Source: CAZGKX01 sp964525945
Lineage (GTDB): Bacteria > Pseudomonadota > Gammaproteobacteria > Legionellales > Legionellaceae
Assembly (NCBI GenBank): GCA_964525945.1
Contig: CAZGKX010000048.1
Coordinates: forward strand, 1 to 22,152
Reading direction: 5' to 3'
Length of the DNA: 22,152 nucleotides
A model generated the notes under the pieces. That model was not told where the DNA came from. It saw only the letters and a program-made list of their open reading frames with translations, and ran no database searches. The position numbers and the translations under genes were made by a program. Shown one piece after another: positions 1 through 8,213 of the stretch; the stretch's first letter is position 1, and each line of letters starts with the position of its first letter.

Positions 1-1614
1 TAAATCCCGGAAACGGACTTTATCCCCTTTTGCAATGGCATAAAATTCTTCGCGAACGAAGGGATGGCAAGCCATGGAGCCCTGGCCAAAAATCAACAAG
101 TTTCGAGACATGATGTTTGCCCCTTCAACCGTTACAGAAATAGGTATGCCCTGATAATAATTAACAAGGTAATTGCGCGGACCAACAACAACAGCACGTC
201 CCGCATGCACATCCATGGCATTGTTGACCGTAATTCGGGCAAGTTCGGTGTTAAAATATTTGGTGATGGCCGAAGCAACGGAAGGTTTTTTGTGTTCATT
301 GACGGCTGCTACGGTTAACAACCGGGTGGCATTGATCAAATAATTTAATCCTGCAATTTCTGCCAGTTTTTCCTCAATGCCTTCAAATTGACTGATTTCC
401 ACACCAAACTGCCGTCGGACACGAGCAAATGCGCCTGTGGTCAAATAAGACACACTTGAAGAAGCAGCACCCAATGCTGGCAATGAAATAGAGCGACCAA
501 TGGATAAACACTCAACCAACATTTGCCAACCACCGCCGGCTTTTTGTTGTCCGCCAATGATGCTGCTGATCGGTGCAAAAACATTGTCGCCTCGAATGGT
601 GCCATTCATAAACGGTTGATCCGCGGGTAAATGGCGATTACCAATCTCAAGGTTGGCCGAATTGCGATCGATCAGCAAACACGTGATCCCCTCGCTGCCC
701 ACCCCTTGCAATAAACCATCAGGATCTTTCAAATTTACGGCAAGCCCAATCAACGTCGCAATCGGCGAGAGCGTGATCCAACGTTTATTCAACGTTAAAT
801 TCAAACCCAAAACTTTTTTACCATCAATTGTTTTTTCGACCACTACAGCTTCTGATTTAATGGACGTGGCATCACTGCCTGCATCTGGCTCTGTCAAGGC
901 AAAACAGGGTATATCAATGCCTTTGGCCAAGCGCGGTAAGTAGTAAGATTTTTGATCATCGGTACCATAATGCTGCAACAGTTCACCTGGCCCTAAGGAA
1001 TTCGGAACCATCACCGTCACCGCGGCAACACCGGAGCGGCTAGCAATTTTTAAAACAATATCCGAATGAGCCCGGGCAGAAAAACCTTTGCCACCATATT
1101 CTTTGGCAATCACCAACCCAAAAAAACCGTTTTCTTTTAAATAATTCCAAACGGGCTTAGGCAAATCATGGGCTTGGCTGATTTCCCATTCATTCAGCAT
1201 GCTGCAGAGGGTTTGTGTTTCCGTGTTTAAAAATGCTTGCTCTTCAGCGGTGAGGTGGGTATTGATGGCTGCCAAACGATCCCAATCAGGGGTTCCCCTA
1301 AAGATATCTTGCTCAAGCCACGTGTCCCCGGCATTCAAAGCCTCTTCTTCCGTTTTCGATAATTTAGGTATAGAAGCGCCTGCCTTTTGAAAAAGGCGAT
1401 CGCTGAGCATAATACGCACGGATTCTGACTGTAAAACAACAATGATGCCAATAATAACGGCCCACACCAGGAGCCCTAACCACCACGTCATGCCAACCAC
1501 CAGTGTGGCAATTAAATAAACAACACTGCCAGCTTCCCAAACAACGGCGGGCATTGCTCGATAAAGTACGATCAAGGTAAAAAGTAGATATACAAAAAAT
1601 AAAATGGTCGCCAT
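1..1614 (-). CDS. fadE: Acyl-CoA dehydrogenase FadE, 5' part (runs off left edge)
   Basis: FadE catalyses the first, FAD-dependent step of fatty acid beta-oxidation, turning acyl-CoA into trans-2-enoyl-CoA at the inner membrane. The minus frame stays open for 538 codons from ATG 1614 to the window edge, against about 810 in E. coli FadE, so the C-terminal third lies outside. Residues 2-19 and about 30-60 are hydrophobic, the membrane-anchored N-terminus typical of FadE. They are followed by TWLEQDIFRGTPDW, IAKEYGGKGFSARAHSD and, near the edge, GQGSMACHPFVREE, all closely resembling E. coli FadE. AGGA stands about 10 bases before the ATG. The gene is divergent from the 1827-2974 operon. I read every triplet of this frame and found no stop. 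Confidence 0.93.
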   Translation of the reverse strand, partial: MATILFFVYLLFTLIVLYRAMPAVVWEAGSVVYLIATLVVGMTWWLGLLVWAVIIGIIVVLQSESVRIMLSDRLFQKAGASIPKLSKTEEEALNAGDTWLEQDIFRGTPDWDRLAAINTHLTAEEQAFLNTETQTLCSMLNEWEISQAHDLPKPVWNYLKENGFFGLVIAKEYGGKGFSARAHSDIVLKIASRSGVAAVTVMVPNSLGPGELLQHYGTDDQKSYYLPRLAKGIDIPCFALTEPDAGSDATSIKSEAVVVEKTIDGKKVLGLNLTLNKRWITLSPIATLIGLAVNLKDPDGLLQGVGSEGITCLLIDRNSANLEIGNRHLPADQPFMNGTIRGDNVFAPISSIIGGQQKAGGGWQMLVECLSIGRSISLPALGAASSSVSYLTTGAFARVRRQFGVEISQFEGIEEKLAEIAGLNYLINATRLLTVAAVNEHKKPSVASAITKYFNTELARITVNNAMDVHAGRAVVVGPRNYLVNYYQGIPISVTVEGANIMSRNLLIFGQGSMACHPFVREEFYAIAKGDKVRFRDL

Positions 1615-1647
1615 AACAATCCGTTCCTATGTCTTTAAAATGTAGAT

Positions 1648-1675
1648 ATCTTACGCCAGTATGGGCGAGGAGCAA
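1648..1675 (-). promoter_or_regulatory. Possible sigma-70 promoter of fadE
   Basis: On the minus strand TTGCTC (1675-1670) is followed after 16 bases by TAAGAT (1653-1648). Transcription would start near 1641 and leave a leader of about 27 bases before the fadE ATG. The spacing and position are reasonable, but both boxes are only partial matches. Confidence 0.35.
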
Positions 1676-1745
1676 ATCATTTTTTTAATTTGATGTTTTT
1701 AAACCTGGAAAAAGGAGAATAGCCAGCCCAACAATCCTCAAAAAG

Positions 1746-1792
1746 TACAATTGTACGTTTCGTGCATCTTGATTCCTTGCATGGATGCACGT
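1746..1792. promoter_or_regulatory. Two palindromes in the fadE divergent control region
   Basis: GTACAATTGTAC (1746-1757) is a perfect 12-base palindrome. Just beyond it CGTGCATC (1762-1769) is repeated inverted as GATGCACG (1785-1792), 8 of 8 bases. Both lie between divergently transcribed genes (fadE and the 1827 gene), where operators are common. Which protein might bind is not evident. Confidence 0.4.
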
Positions 1793-1826
1793 TATCCTGA
1801 CAACCTCCGATCAAAGTAGCCTCATT

Positions 1827-2444
1827 ATGAATAAACGTTTACTGTGGAATTTTGAAATCAACGATAGCAATCCGCTGCAAATGCCCACTCCTCGCGGACT
1901 TGAACAAGAAGATATACGTTGGGAAGCCCGTTTTTTTTGGCCAGAAAACACGGTGATCACGCTGCATGGTTTAAACGACAAATACCTTGATATATCACGC
2001 TATGAAATCAAACACCGTGACGATATTTATTGCGTGTTACCTGACGCCAATTACAACCTTAAAATTCGCAGAGAGCAATTGCTCTACAAGCCGCTATTGG
2101 CAACCACGCCCTATGCACAAGGCTACGGTAAAAAAATTAAATTGGATGAACAAACACGAACGTCCTCTTTGCCTGGGTTAAATGATATCACCCCGTCAAT
2201 GCTTTGGCAGCATAGCCAAAATACTCGGCATAAGATTCACGTGGAAAAAGAGGCCCTGATTTATCCTTTTGAAACGTCCCCGAAATGCACTCTTGAATTG
2301 GCCAAACTGCATGTTAAAAATGCCACCTATTTTAGCGTCAATATTGAATCTCGCTCCTTAATGTTGGTTACATCACTTGCTAAACAAATTATTGGCCTTG
2401 ATGCCACGTGTGATTACATCACATTTTTAAAAGGCCATGCATGA
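1827..2444 (+). CDS. Unrecognised protein, weakly CYTH-like, coupled to ChrA-like gene
   Basis: I do not recognise this 205-residue soluble protein. It has no signal peptide or membrane segment. Three short patches recall the CYTH/triphosphate-tunnel fold: EARFFWPE near the N-terminus (as in the ExExK strand), DDIYCVLPDANYNLKIRRE followed by a Lys (the D-Y-x-LRxR region), and LAKLHVKNATYFSVNIES in the C-terminal third (the EL..V....Y.S..IE region). The canonical ExExK is not intact, so any enzyme activity is doubtful. Its stop overlaps the start of the CHR-family gene (ATGA at 2441-2444), implying translational coupling. An in-frame ATG at 1785 would add 14 residues. Neither start has a clear Shine-Dalgarno, and 1827 is preferred because 1785 sits inside an inverted repeat. 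Confidence 0.75.
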   Translation: MNKRLLWNFEINDSNPLQMPTPRGLEQEDIRWEARFFWPENTVITLHGLNDKYLDISRYEIKHRDDIYCVLPDANYNLKIRREQLLYKPLLATTPYAQGYGKKIKLDEQTRTSSLPGLNDITPSMLWQHSQNTRHKIHVEKEALIYPFETSPKCTLELAKLHVKNATYFSVNIESRSLMLVTSLAKQIIGLDATCDYITFLKGHA

Positions 2445-2974
2445 TACCCACATTGCTGACACTGATCTTCAGTTTTGGAAAAATTGGATTGATTTCATTG
2501 GGTGGCGGCAATTCCATGCTGAAATTGATCGAATACGAAGCCGTAAATTACCGGCATTGGGTTGAGCCGGACGAATTCATTCGCATGGTGGGGAGTAGTT
2601 TTTTATTTCCCGGCTTAACCGCCGTAAAACTCTCCGCGTTGATTGGTTATAAAGCAGCAGGATTTCTTGGCATGGTTGTGGCGGTGGCTTGTTTAAACTT
2701 GCCAGGATTATGCATTGCTTTACTGGGGTACCATTGGTTAAGTGTACACGACAATCCGATCACCCGTAGAATCATGATCGGCGTCCAATATGGTGCATTG
2801 GCTTTGTTGGGTGCTGCAACCTTTTCCATCGCGCAAGGGGTTATTGCCGTGCATTATTCGTTGGCGATTACCATTGCATGCGTTGTGTTTTTTATGGCGT
2901 TAGCATTTTGGCAATTATCTCCGTTTTGGGGATTTCTTGGATTTATTGCCGTTTGCTTTGTGTTAACAAATTAA
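2441..2974 (+). CDS. chrA: Chromate transporter (CHR) family, single-domain permease
   Basis: This is a 177-residue integral membrane protein of the CHR family, whose characterised members move chromate or sulfate across the inner membrane. SLGGGNSM near residue 20, the following acidic stretch with W41, and FPGLTAVKLSALIGYKAAG near residues 55-75 match the family's FGGG...E...W...PGP...A..G pattern. The rest is four or five hydrophobic segments. At this length it is a half-size member. Such proteins normally work as tandem pairs, but only one copy is present and its upstream partner is an unrelated soluble protein. The substrate cannot be told from sequence. The stop codon overlaps that of the convergent ybdD. 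Confidence 0.8.
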   Translation: MIPTLLTLIFSFGKIGLISLGGGNSMLKLIEYEAVNYRHWVEPDEFIRMVGSSFLFPGLTAVKLSALIGYKAAGFLGMVVAVACLNLPGLCIALLGYHWLSVHDNPITRRIMIGVQYGALALLGAATFSIAQGVIAVHYSLAITIACVVFFMALAFWQLSPFWGFLGFIAVCFVLTN

Positions 2975-3153
2975 CAACAACGTTTGATGCCCTGCCATTT
3001 TTGAACCTGCTGTTCTTGAAAAAAGGCTTTTCTGCTCAAAGGTTGATGCATATCACACGCTGTTTTCGAAAAATTATTCAAATAACGCTCGTAGGCATCA
3101 TCGCCGCTCATGTAACGTAGCGTTTTCCATAATGTGGTGATTATTCTTAGCAT
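2971..3153 (-). CDS. ybdD: YbdD/YjiX-family small protein (CstA partner)
   Basis: This is a 60-residue protein of the YbdD/YjiX (DUF466) family, almost always encoded directly after cstA/btsT-type carriers. E. coli YbdD and YjiX have the same layout: an N-terminal W..LR..SG, then Y..Y, then a phenylalanine-rich stretch (KAFFQEQQ here) and a terminal RCC. All are visible. A good ribosome site (AAGGGAG) precedes ATG 3153. It lies 69 bases behind cstA on the same strand, so the two are probably cotranscribed. Its stop overlaps the stop of the convergent CHR gene by 4 bases. Work on the E. coli family links it to CstA/BtsT transport. Confidence 0.85.
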   Translation of the reverse strand: MLRIITTLWKTLRYMSGDDAYERYLNNFSKTACDMHQPLSRKAFFQEQQVQKWQGIKRCC

Positions 3154-3222
3154 AACAAAGGGTCTCCCTTGGTGGTTCGAACGTTCCAGGTTCCAATGCG
3201 CTAGACCTGAGCGAGAATAGCA

Positions 3223-5253
3223 TCAACCTTGGAACACTGGCAGGTATTGCGACTCCATTGTGGGAGGCACGGGTTTACCCAGCAGGCAACGCACGCAAAC
3301 CCGCAGCATATCGAACACAATCAACCACATCAATGCCACCAAGAAAAGTGTCAGCCATGCATCCAAATGCAGGTTAAAAATTAAGCGGGGAGCAATAGAT
3401 GCTTTGTCAGGCGGTAAAACACCAGCCAACAATTTGTTGCTTAAATCATTCGCCGCAGAAAAAAAGCCGATCCGCAGATCCTTGCTGACCATTTTCTCCC
3501 ATGCCGCCATTGTGGTTACGATGAGCAGCCACAGCAATGGCAATGCCGTTATTCCGGCAAATTTTGCTTTGCCCGATTTCACCAGGATACCGGTGGCCAC
3601 ACAAAGTGCGATAGCCGCCAACATTTGGTTCGCAATTCCAAACAAAGGCCATAAAATATTAACACCACCATTTGGGTCAATAACACCAATGTAAAGAAAA
3701 TAACCCCAACCAGACACCACCAGCATACTGGCGACAACCACCGATGGCGTCCATGAAGTTTTGGCCATTTTTGGCCAAATCAAGCCCAAAATATCTTGCA
3801 ACATAAAGCGACCCACGCGTGTACCGGCGTCCACTGTGGTCAAAATAAAAATAGCTTCAAACATAATGGCGAAGTGATACCATAACGACAGTAAATTTTC
3901 TCCAAAAACACGCCCTAATATGCTGGCCATGCCCACTGCCAAAGAGGGAGCACCGCCCGTGCGTGCGTACAATGTTGCTTCACCCATTTGGTTGGCCAAG
4001 AATTGCATGCGTTGTGGGTCTACTCTAAACAGAGCAGGCAGCACTTCAAGACCGCTGGCGCCTGCCGGTGTATTGATGGCAAAAAATACACCCGGATCAA
4101 GCACTGTCGCTGCAATCATTGCCATAATGGCAACAAATGATTCCAACAACATGCTGCCATAACCCACCATGCGGATATCCCGTTCATTCATCAACAATTT
4201 AGGGGTGGTTCCTGACGCAATCAAGGCATGAAAACCGGAAATGGCTCCACAGGCGATGGTGATAAAGACAAATGGAAACAATTTTCCGCCAAAAATTGGA
4301 CCCGTTCCATCAATAAAGGGTGTAATCGCAGGCATTTTAATCACGGGATGCAACACAATAATGGCAATGGCCAATAAGGCCATGGTGCCTAATTTCACAA
4401 AAGTGGATAAATAATCCCTAGGTGCCAAGAGCAACCACACCGGCGCAATCGCGGCAGTGAACCCGTAAGCAATGACACACCATGCCAAGGTCAATCCATC
4501 TTGATCAAACAGCTGATGCAAAACAGGAAAACGTTCCACCCACCTGCCAGCCACCACGGCCAACAACAACAAACCAACACCAAGCGTCGATGCTTCGAGC
4601 ACACGGCCGGGACGTATTGACCGCATATACAAACCAACCAGCATAGCGATAGGTATAGTGGCAGCAACCGTGGTGGTGGCCCAAGGGCTATGCTTCATGG
4701 CGTTGACAACGACCAAGCCCAACACGGCGATCAAAATGATCATAATAATAAAGGTGCCAACCAAAGCTGCGCATCCACCCAATGGGCCTAACTCATCACG
4801 AGCCATCTGACCAAGGCTTTTTCCATTGCGTCGCATTGAAAAAAACAAAGTCACCATGTCTTGAACACATCCCCCCAATACCGCGCCAATTAGAATCCAT
4901 AACGTGCCAGGCAGGTAACCAAATTGGGCTGCCAATGTAGGGCCCACCAAAGGCCCAGGGCCTGCAATAGCCGCGAAATGATGTCCAAATACAATCCATT
5001 TATGCGTGGGTACAAAATCTCGACCGTTGTCGAAGCGCTGAGCTGGGGTGAGGCGCTGGGAATCCGTCACCAAAACCGTGGTGGAAATCCATGCAGCATA
5101 AAACCGATACGCAATGGCATAAACACAAAAGGCGGCCACAATAAACCAGAGAGCATTGATCTGCTCACCTCGATTAAGAGCAATGCCAGCAATCGCAGCA
5201 GCACCCAATACTGCGATCAATAGCCAGGTAAAATTTTTGAATAGTTTAAGCAT
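3223..5253 (-). CDS. cstA: Carbon starvation protein CstA (pyruvate/peptide carrier)
   Basis: This is a 676-residue inner-membrane carrier of the CstA/BtsT family, close in size to E. coli CstA (701). Family members import pyruvate by proton symport and have been linked to peptide use during carbon starvation. The conserved block HKWIVFGHHFAAIAGPGPL (about residues 84-102), the GGCVQDM loop after it, HALIASGTTPK in the middle and TTVDAGTRVGRFMLQD in the C-terminal half are all typical. About sixteen hydrophobic segments cover the length. The start at 5253 gives the expected N-terminus but has only a weak ribosome site. The gene is divergent from ppk across 161 bases and is followed by its usual partner ybdD. 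Confidence 0.95.
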   Translation of the reverse strand: MLKLFKNFTWLLIAVLGAAAIAGIALNRGEQINALWFIVAAFCVYAIAYRFYAAWISTTVLVTDSQRLTPAQRFDNGRDFVPTHKWIVFGHHFAAIAGPGPLVGPTLAAQFGYLPGTLWILIGAVLGGCVQDMVTLFFSMRRNGKSLGQMARDELGPLGGCAALVGTFIIMIILIAVLGLVVVNAMKHSPWATTTVAATIPIAMLVGLYMRSIRPGRVLEASTLGVGLLLLAVVAGRWVERFPVLHQLFDQDGLTLAWCVIAYGFTAAIAPVWLLLAPRDYLSTFVKLGTMALLAIAIIVLHPVIKMPAITPFIDGTGPIFGGKLFPFVFITIACGAISGFHALIASGTTPKLLMNERDIRMVGYGSMLLESFVAIMAMIAATVLDPGVFFAINTPAGASGLEVLPALFRVDPQRMQFLANQMGEATLYARTGGAPSLAVGMASILGRVFGENLLSLWYHFAIMFEAIFILTTVDAGTRVGRFMLQDILGLIWPKMAKTSWTPSVVVASMLVVSGWGYFLYIGVIDPNGGVNILWPLFGIANQMLAAIALCVATGILVKSGKAKFAGITALPLLWLLIVTTMAAWEKMVSKDLRIGFFSAANDLSNKLLAGVLPPDKASIAPRLIFNLHLDAWLTLFLVALMWLIVFDMLRVCVRCLLGKPVPPTMESQYLPVFQG

Positions 5254-5414
5254 GATCCATCATAACAACGCTTGGCAAGATCCTGAAAGTTAAACCACTT
5301 TTGAGTTTTGGTAAAGGGTCATAACGGATAAAATTTCCCCAGCCCCTAGCTGTTCAAACAAAAATATTTTACTCTAAGGCATTCGCTAAACAACTACCCC
5401 ATGGAGTTTGCAGA

Positions 5415-7478
5415 GTGACCCTTTCGTTGGATAACCCTGAATATTATATCAACAGGGAATTTACTGCTCTGGAATTTAATGATCGCATCTTGCAACTCGC
5501 CAGTGATGAGCGTATTCCAATTTTGGAACGCATGCGTTATTTATGCATTTGCAGCAGCAATTTGGATGAATTTTTTGAAATCCGCGTCGCTGGTTTAAAA
5601 GAAAAAATAGCCTTGGCATCGAGAAAATTAAGTATCGATGGGTTATATGCTGATGAAATATTAAGCCATCTCAGCAAACGCACCCACCTGTTAACCGATG
5701 AAATTTTTTCTATTTTTAATACAAAATTGTTACCAGGAATGCAAAAAGAAAAGATTCATTTTTATAAAACAGAGGATTGGACAGACGACATCCATTTGTG
5801 GGCCACGCATTATTTTAAAAACGAGGTGCTGCCCATTGTGAGCCCTATCGCCTTGGATTTAGCCCACCCTTTTCCACGTCTGTTTAATAAAAGTTTAAAT
5901 TTTATTGTGTCCTTAAGTGGCAAAGATGCTTTTGATCGCAACATCAATTATGCCGTTGTGCATGCACCTCGCTCATTGCCGCGCATTATTCATCTTCCTT
6001 CCGAGTTATGTGGCGATGGAAGCTATTTTGTTTATCTCTCGTCAATTATTAAAACCCATATTCATCGCTTGTTTCCCGGCATGGAAACCGGTGGCTGTTA
6101 TGCTTTTCGATTAACGCGTAACAGTGATTTATTTTTGCGTGATGAAGAAGTTGAAGATTTGGCCGTTGCGGTACAACGCGAGCTTTCTTCACGCCATTAT
6201 GGCAATGTCGTGCGTCTTGAAATTGATAAAGAGTGCCCAGATGGCATCACGGATTTTCTGCTGCACAAATACCATTTGCGCCATGATGACGTGTATTACT
6301 GCGATGGTCCGGTTAATTTGCAACGTTTTTTAGGCACGCTCAATCGTATTAAACGCCCTGACTTAAATTACCCGGCGTTTACCGCCCAATATCCCTTGTT
6401 TCCTAAACACCAGCATCATTTATTTAATGTTTTAGATGAGCAAGACATTTTACTGCACCATCCATTTCAAAGCTTTGATGTCGTGGTTGATTTTGTGCGC
6501 GAAGCCGCAGCTGACCCCCATGTCTATGCCATCAAGCAAACACTTTATCGCACACATGTCGATTCTTTTATGGTACAAGCCCTTGTTGAAGCTGCTCGTT
6601 CGGGCAAAGAGGTGACCGCTGTTATCGAATTACGCGCACGGTTTGACGAAGAGTCGAATTTAAAACTCGCCAATCGTTTGCATGAAGCAGGCGTGCTGGT
6701 GTTGTATGGGGTGGTGGGATTTAAAACGCATGCCAAAATGACGTTGGTGGTGAGACGTTTACACGGCAAATTAAAACCTTACGTGCACTTAGGCACCGGT
6801 AACTACCATGATGAAACGGCCAAGCGTTACACCGATTTGGGTCTGTTAACCGCTCATCCCGCCATTGCCGCAGATGTGCAACTTATTTTTCAGCAATTAA
6901 CTGGCCTGGGAAAAACAGTTAAACTAAAGGAGTTGTGCCACTCCCCGTTTACCCTCCAAAAAAATATCTTGCACCTCATAGAGCAATGCAGTTTGGCCGC
7001 CACAAACAAAGAAGACGCTGAAATTATCATTAAAGTCAATGGGTTAACTGATAAGCTTATGATACAAGCCTTGTACATGGCGTCACAGAAAGGTGTTAAA
7101 ATTATTTTATTGGTGCGGGGGGTTTGTTGTTTGCGGCCGGGAATACGGGGTATTTCAGACAATATTCGAGTCGTCGCCATCGCCGGTCGCTTCCTTGAGC
7201 ACCACCGTGTTTATTATTTTAAAGAAGGCAAAAATGAACATTATTATTGCGCCAGTGCTGATTTGATGGAACGAAACTTATACCATCGCATTGAAATCAT
7301 GTTTCCCATATTGGATGAAAATTGCCGTAAGCGCATCAAGCAAGAGATTTTTAAAAATTACTTAAAAGACAATACAAATTGCTGGGAAATGCAAAGCAAT
7401 GGCCATTACAAACCGCTACGAAGTGGAAGTTATTGCGCACAAGATAAATTGTTACAATTGTACCAAGAGCAGGGTTGA
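5415..7478 (+). CDS. ppk: Polyphosphate kinase PPK1
   Basis: This enzyme reversibly transfers the gamma phosphate of ATP to inorganic polyphosphate. It is 687 residues, against 688 in E. coli. The N domain carries NREFTALEFNDRIL and SSNLDEFFEIR (about 13-57). The two catalytic phospholipase-D-like domains show KTHAK with the presumed phosphorylated His439, and RFLEHHRV with the second histidine, His596. HLGTGNYHDETAK (458-470) is another family block. Translation starts at GTG 5415 behind GGAG at 5403-5406. The in-frame N-terminus matches the family and no ATG is available upstream. With pit and the PhoU-like gene 3.3 kb away, it makes phosphate storage a theme of the region. No ppx exopolyphosphatase is adjacent. 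Confidence 0.97.
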   Translation: MTLSLDNPEYYINREFTALEFNDRILQLASDERIPILERMRYLCICSSNLDEFFEIRVAGLKEKIALASRKLSIDGLYADEILSHLSKRTHLLTDEIFSIFNTKLLPGMQKEKIHFYKTEDWTDDIHLWATHYFKNEVLPIVSPIALDLAHPFPRLFNKSLNFIVSLSGKDAFDRNINYAVVHAPRSLPRIIHLPSELCGDGSYFVYLSSIIKTHIHRLFPGMETGGCYAFRLTRNSDLFLRDEEVEDLAVAVQRELSSRHYGNVVRLEIDKECPDGITDFLLHKYHLRHDDVYYCDGPVNLQRFLGTLNRIKRPDLNYPAFTAQYPLFPKHQHHLFNVLDEQDILLHHPFQSFDVVVDFVREAAADPHVYAIKQTLYRTHVDSFMVQALVEAARSGKEVTAVIELRARFDEESNLKLANRLHEAGVLVLYGVVGFKTHAKMTLVVRRLHGKLKPYVHLGTGNYHDETAKRYTDLGLLTAHPAIAADVQLIFQQLTGLGKTVKLKELCHSPFTLQKNILHLIEQCSLAATNKEDAEIIIKVNGLTDKLMIQALYMASQKGVKIILLVRGVCCLRPGIRGISDNIRVVAIAGRFLEHHRVYYFKEGKNEHYYCASADLMERNLYHRIEIMFPILDENCRKRIKQEIFKNYLKDNTNCWEMQSNGHYKPLRSGSYCAQDKLLQLYQEQG

Positions 7479-7512
7479 TGGTGCAAAAGGTATGGTAGAT
7501 TCGATACGCCGG

Positions 7513-7544
7513 GGGGCCTGTTACAGCCCCTCGATTAAAATCGA
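7513..7544. other. Two small hairpins between ppk and efp ends
   Basis: A GC-rich hairpin with one bulged base (7513-7530; CTG/CAG and GGGG/CCCC arms) is followed by TCGAT-TAAA-ATCGA (7531-7544). They lie between the convergent ends of ppk and efp, where terminators are expected. Neither has a clear run of T in either direction, so this is only a tentative termination region. Confidence 0.3.
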
Positions 7545-7572
7545 CGCAAGAAAAGAGTCGACACCAAGCAAA

Positions 7573-8142
7573 TTACTCTTTAGCGCGCGAAATATATTCA
7601 CCTTTTCGCGTATCAACTTTGATCAGTTCGCCTGTTTGCACAAACAAGGGAACCCTCACCACAGCACCTGTTTCCAATGTTGCGGGTTTACCACCACCGC
7701 CCGACGTGTCACCTTTTAAGCCAGGATCTGTTTCGACAATTGTCAGCACCACAAAAGTAGGCGGCGTGATCATCAACGGTTGGTTGTTCCAAAGGGTGAC
7801 CACACAAACATCTTGTTCCTTTAACCATTTTGCAGCGTCTTCCACACTTTGTGCATCAACAGCATATTGTTCAAAGGTATCGGGAACCATAAAATGCCAA
7901 TGTTCACCATCGTTGTATAAATATTGCATTTCAAGGTCAATCACATCAGCAGATTCGAACGTATCATTGGCTTTAAACGTCCGTTCGACCACACGCCCCG
8001 TTTTTAAATTTCTTGTTTTTAAACGCGTAAACGCTTGTCCTTTACCAGGTTTGACAAACTCACAGTCGAGGATGTTGCACGGAGCATCATCAACCATTAT
8101 TTTTAAGCCGCATTTGAGCTCGTTTGTATTATAGACTGTCAT
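7573..8142 (-). CDS. efp: Translation elongation factor P
   Basis: EF-P binds the ribosome between the P and E sites and relieves stalling at proline runs. The 189-residue protein has the usual three beta domains: a KOW-like domain about 1-65 and two OB domains about 66-126 and 127-189. The modified loop reads FVKPGKGQAF with Lys34, the residue that EpmA loads with beta-lysine in E. coli. YLYNDGEHWHFM, DPGLKGDT and GKPATLETGAVVRVPLFV are near-identical to E. coli. The start at 8142 gives the standard N-terminus. The gene is divergent from epmB, 71 bases away, which makes the beta-lysine for this modification. epmA is not in the window. Confidence 0.98.
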   Translation of the reverse strand: MTVYNTNELKCGLKIMVDDAPCNILDCEFVKPGKGQAFTRLKTRNLKTGRVVERTFKANDTFESADVIDLEMQYLYNDGEHWHFMVPDTFEQYAVDAQSVEDAAKWLKEQDVCVVTLWNNQPLMITPPTFVVLTIVETDPGLKGDTSGGGGKPATLETGAVVRVPLFVQTGELIKVDTRKGEYISRAKE

Positions 8143-8213
8143 TCGTTCCCCACTGTTGAGATTTTGTCATATTTTCGTTAAAGTCCGCACAGTTTATCAA
8201 GTCTGAATAATGA

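Noticed and set aside
1364..1675. Minus-strand open frame of 103 codons over the fadE start
   Set aside because: It is out of frame with fadE, whose membrane-anchored N-terminus is clear in the other frame. The composition looks like noise.
3174..3183. GGTTCGAACG resembling a tRNA T-loop
   Set aside because: There is no acceptor stem, anticodon arm or CCA nearby. It lies in the cstA-ybdD spacer.
5254..5414. Search for promoters between cstA and ppk
   Set aside because: Several partial -35/-10 pairs exist, but none has both good boxes and good spacing, so no site is annotated.
7619..8134. Long plus-strand open frame of 171 codons
   Set aside because: It is the antisense of efp, is rich in Ser/Thr/Cys and has no ribosome site. 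efp is certain.
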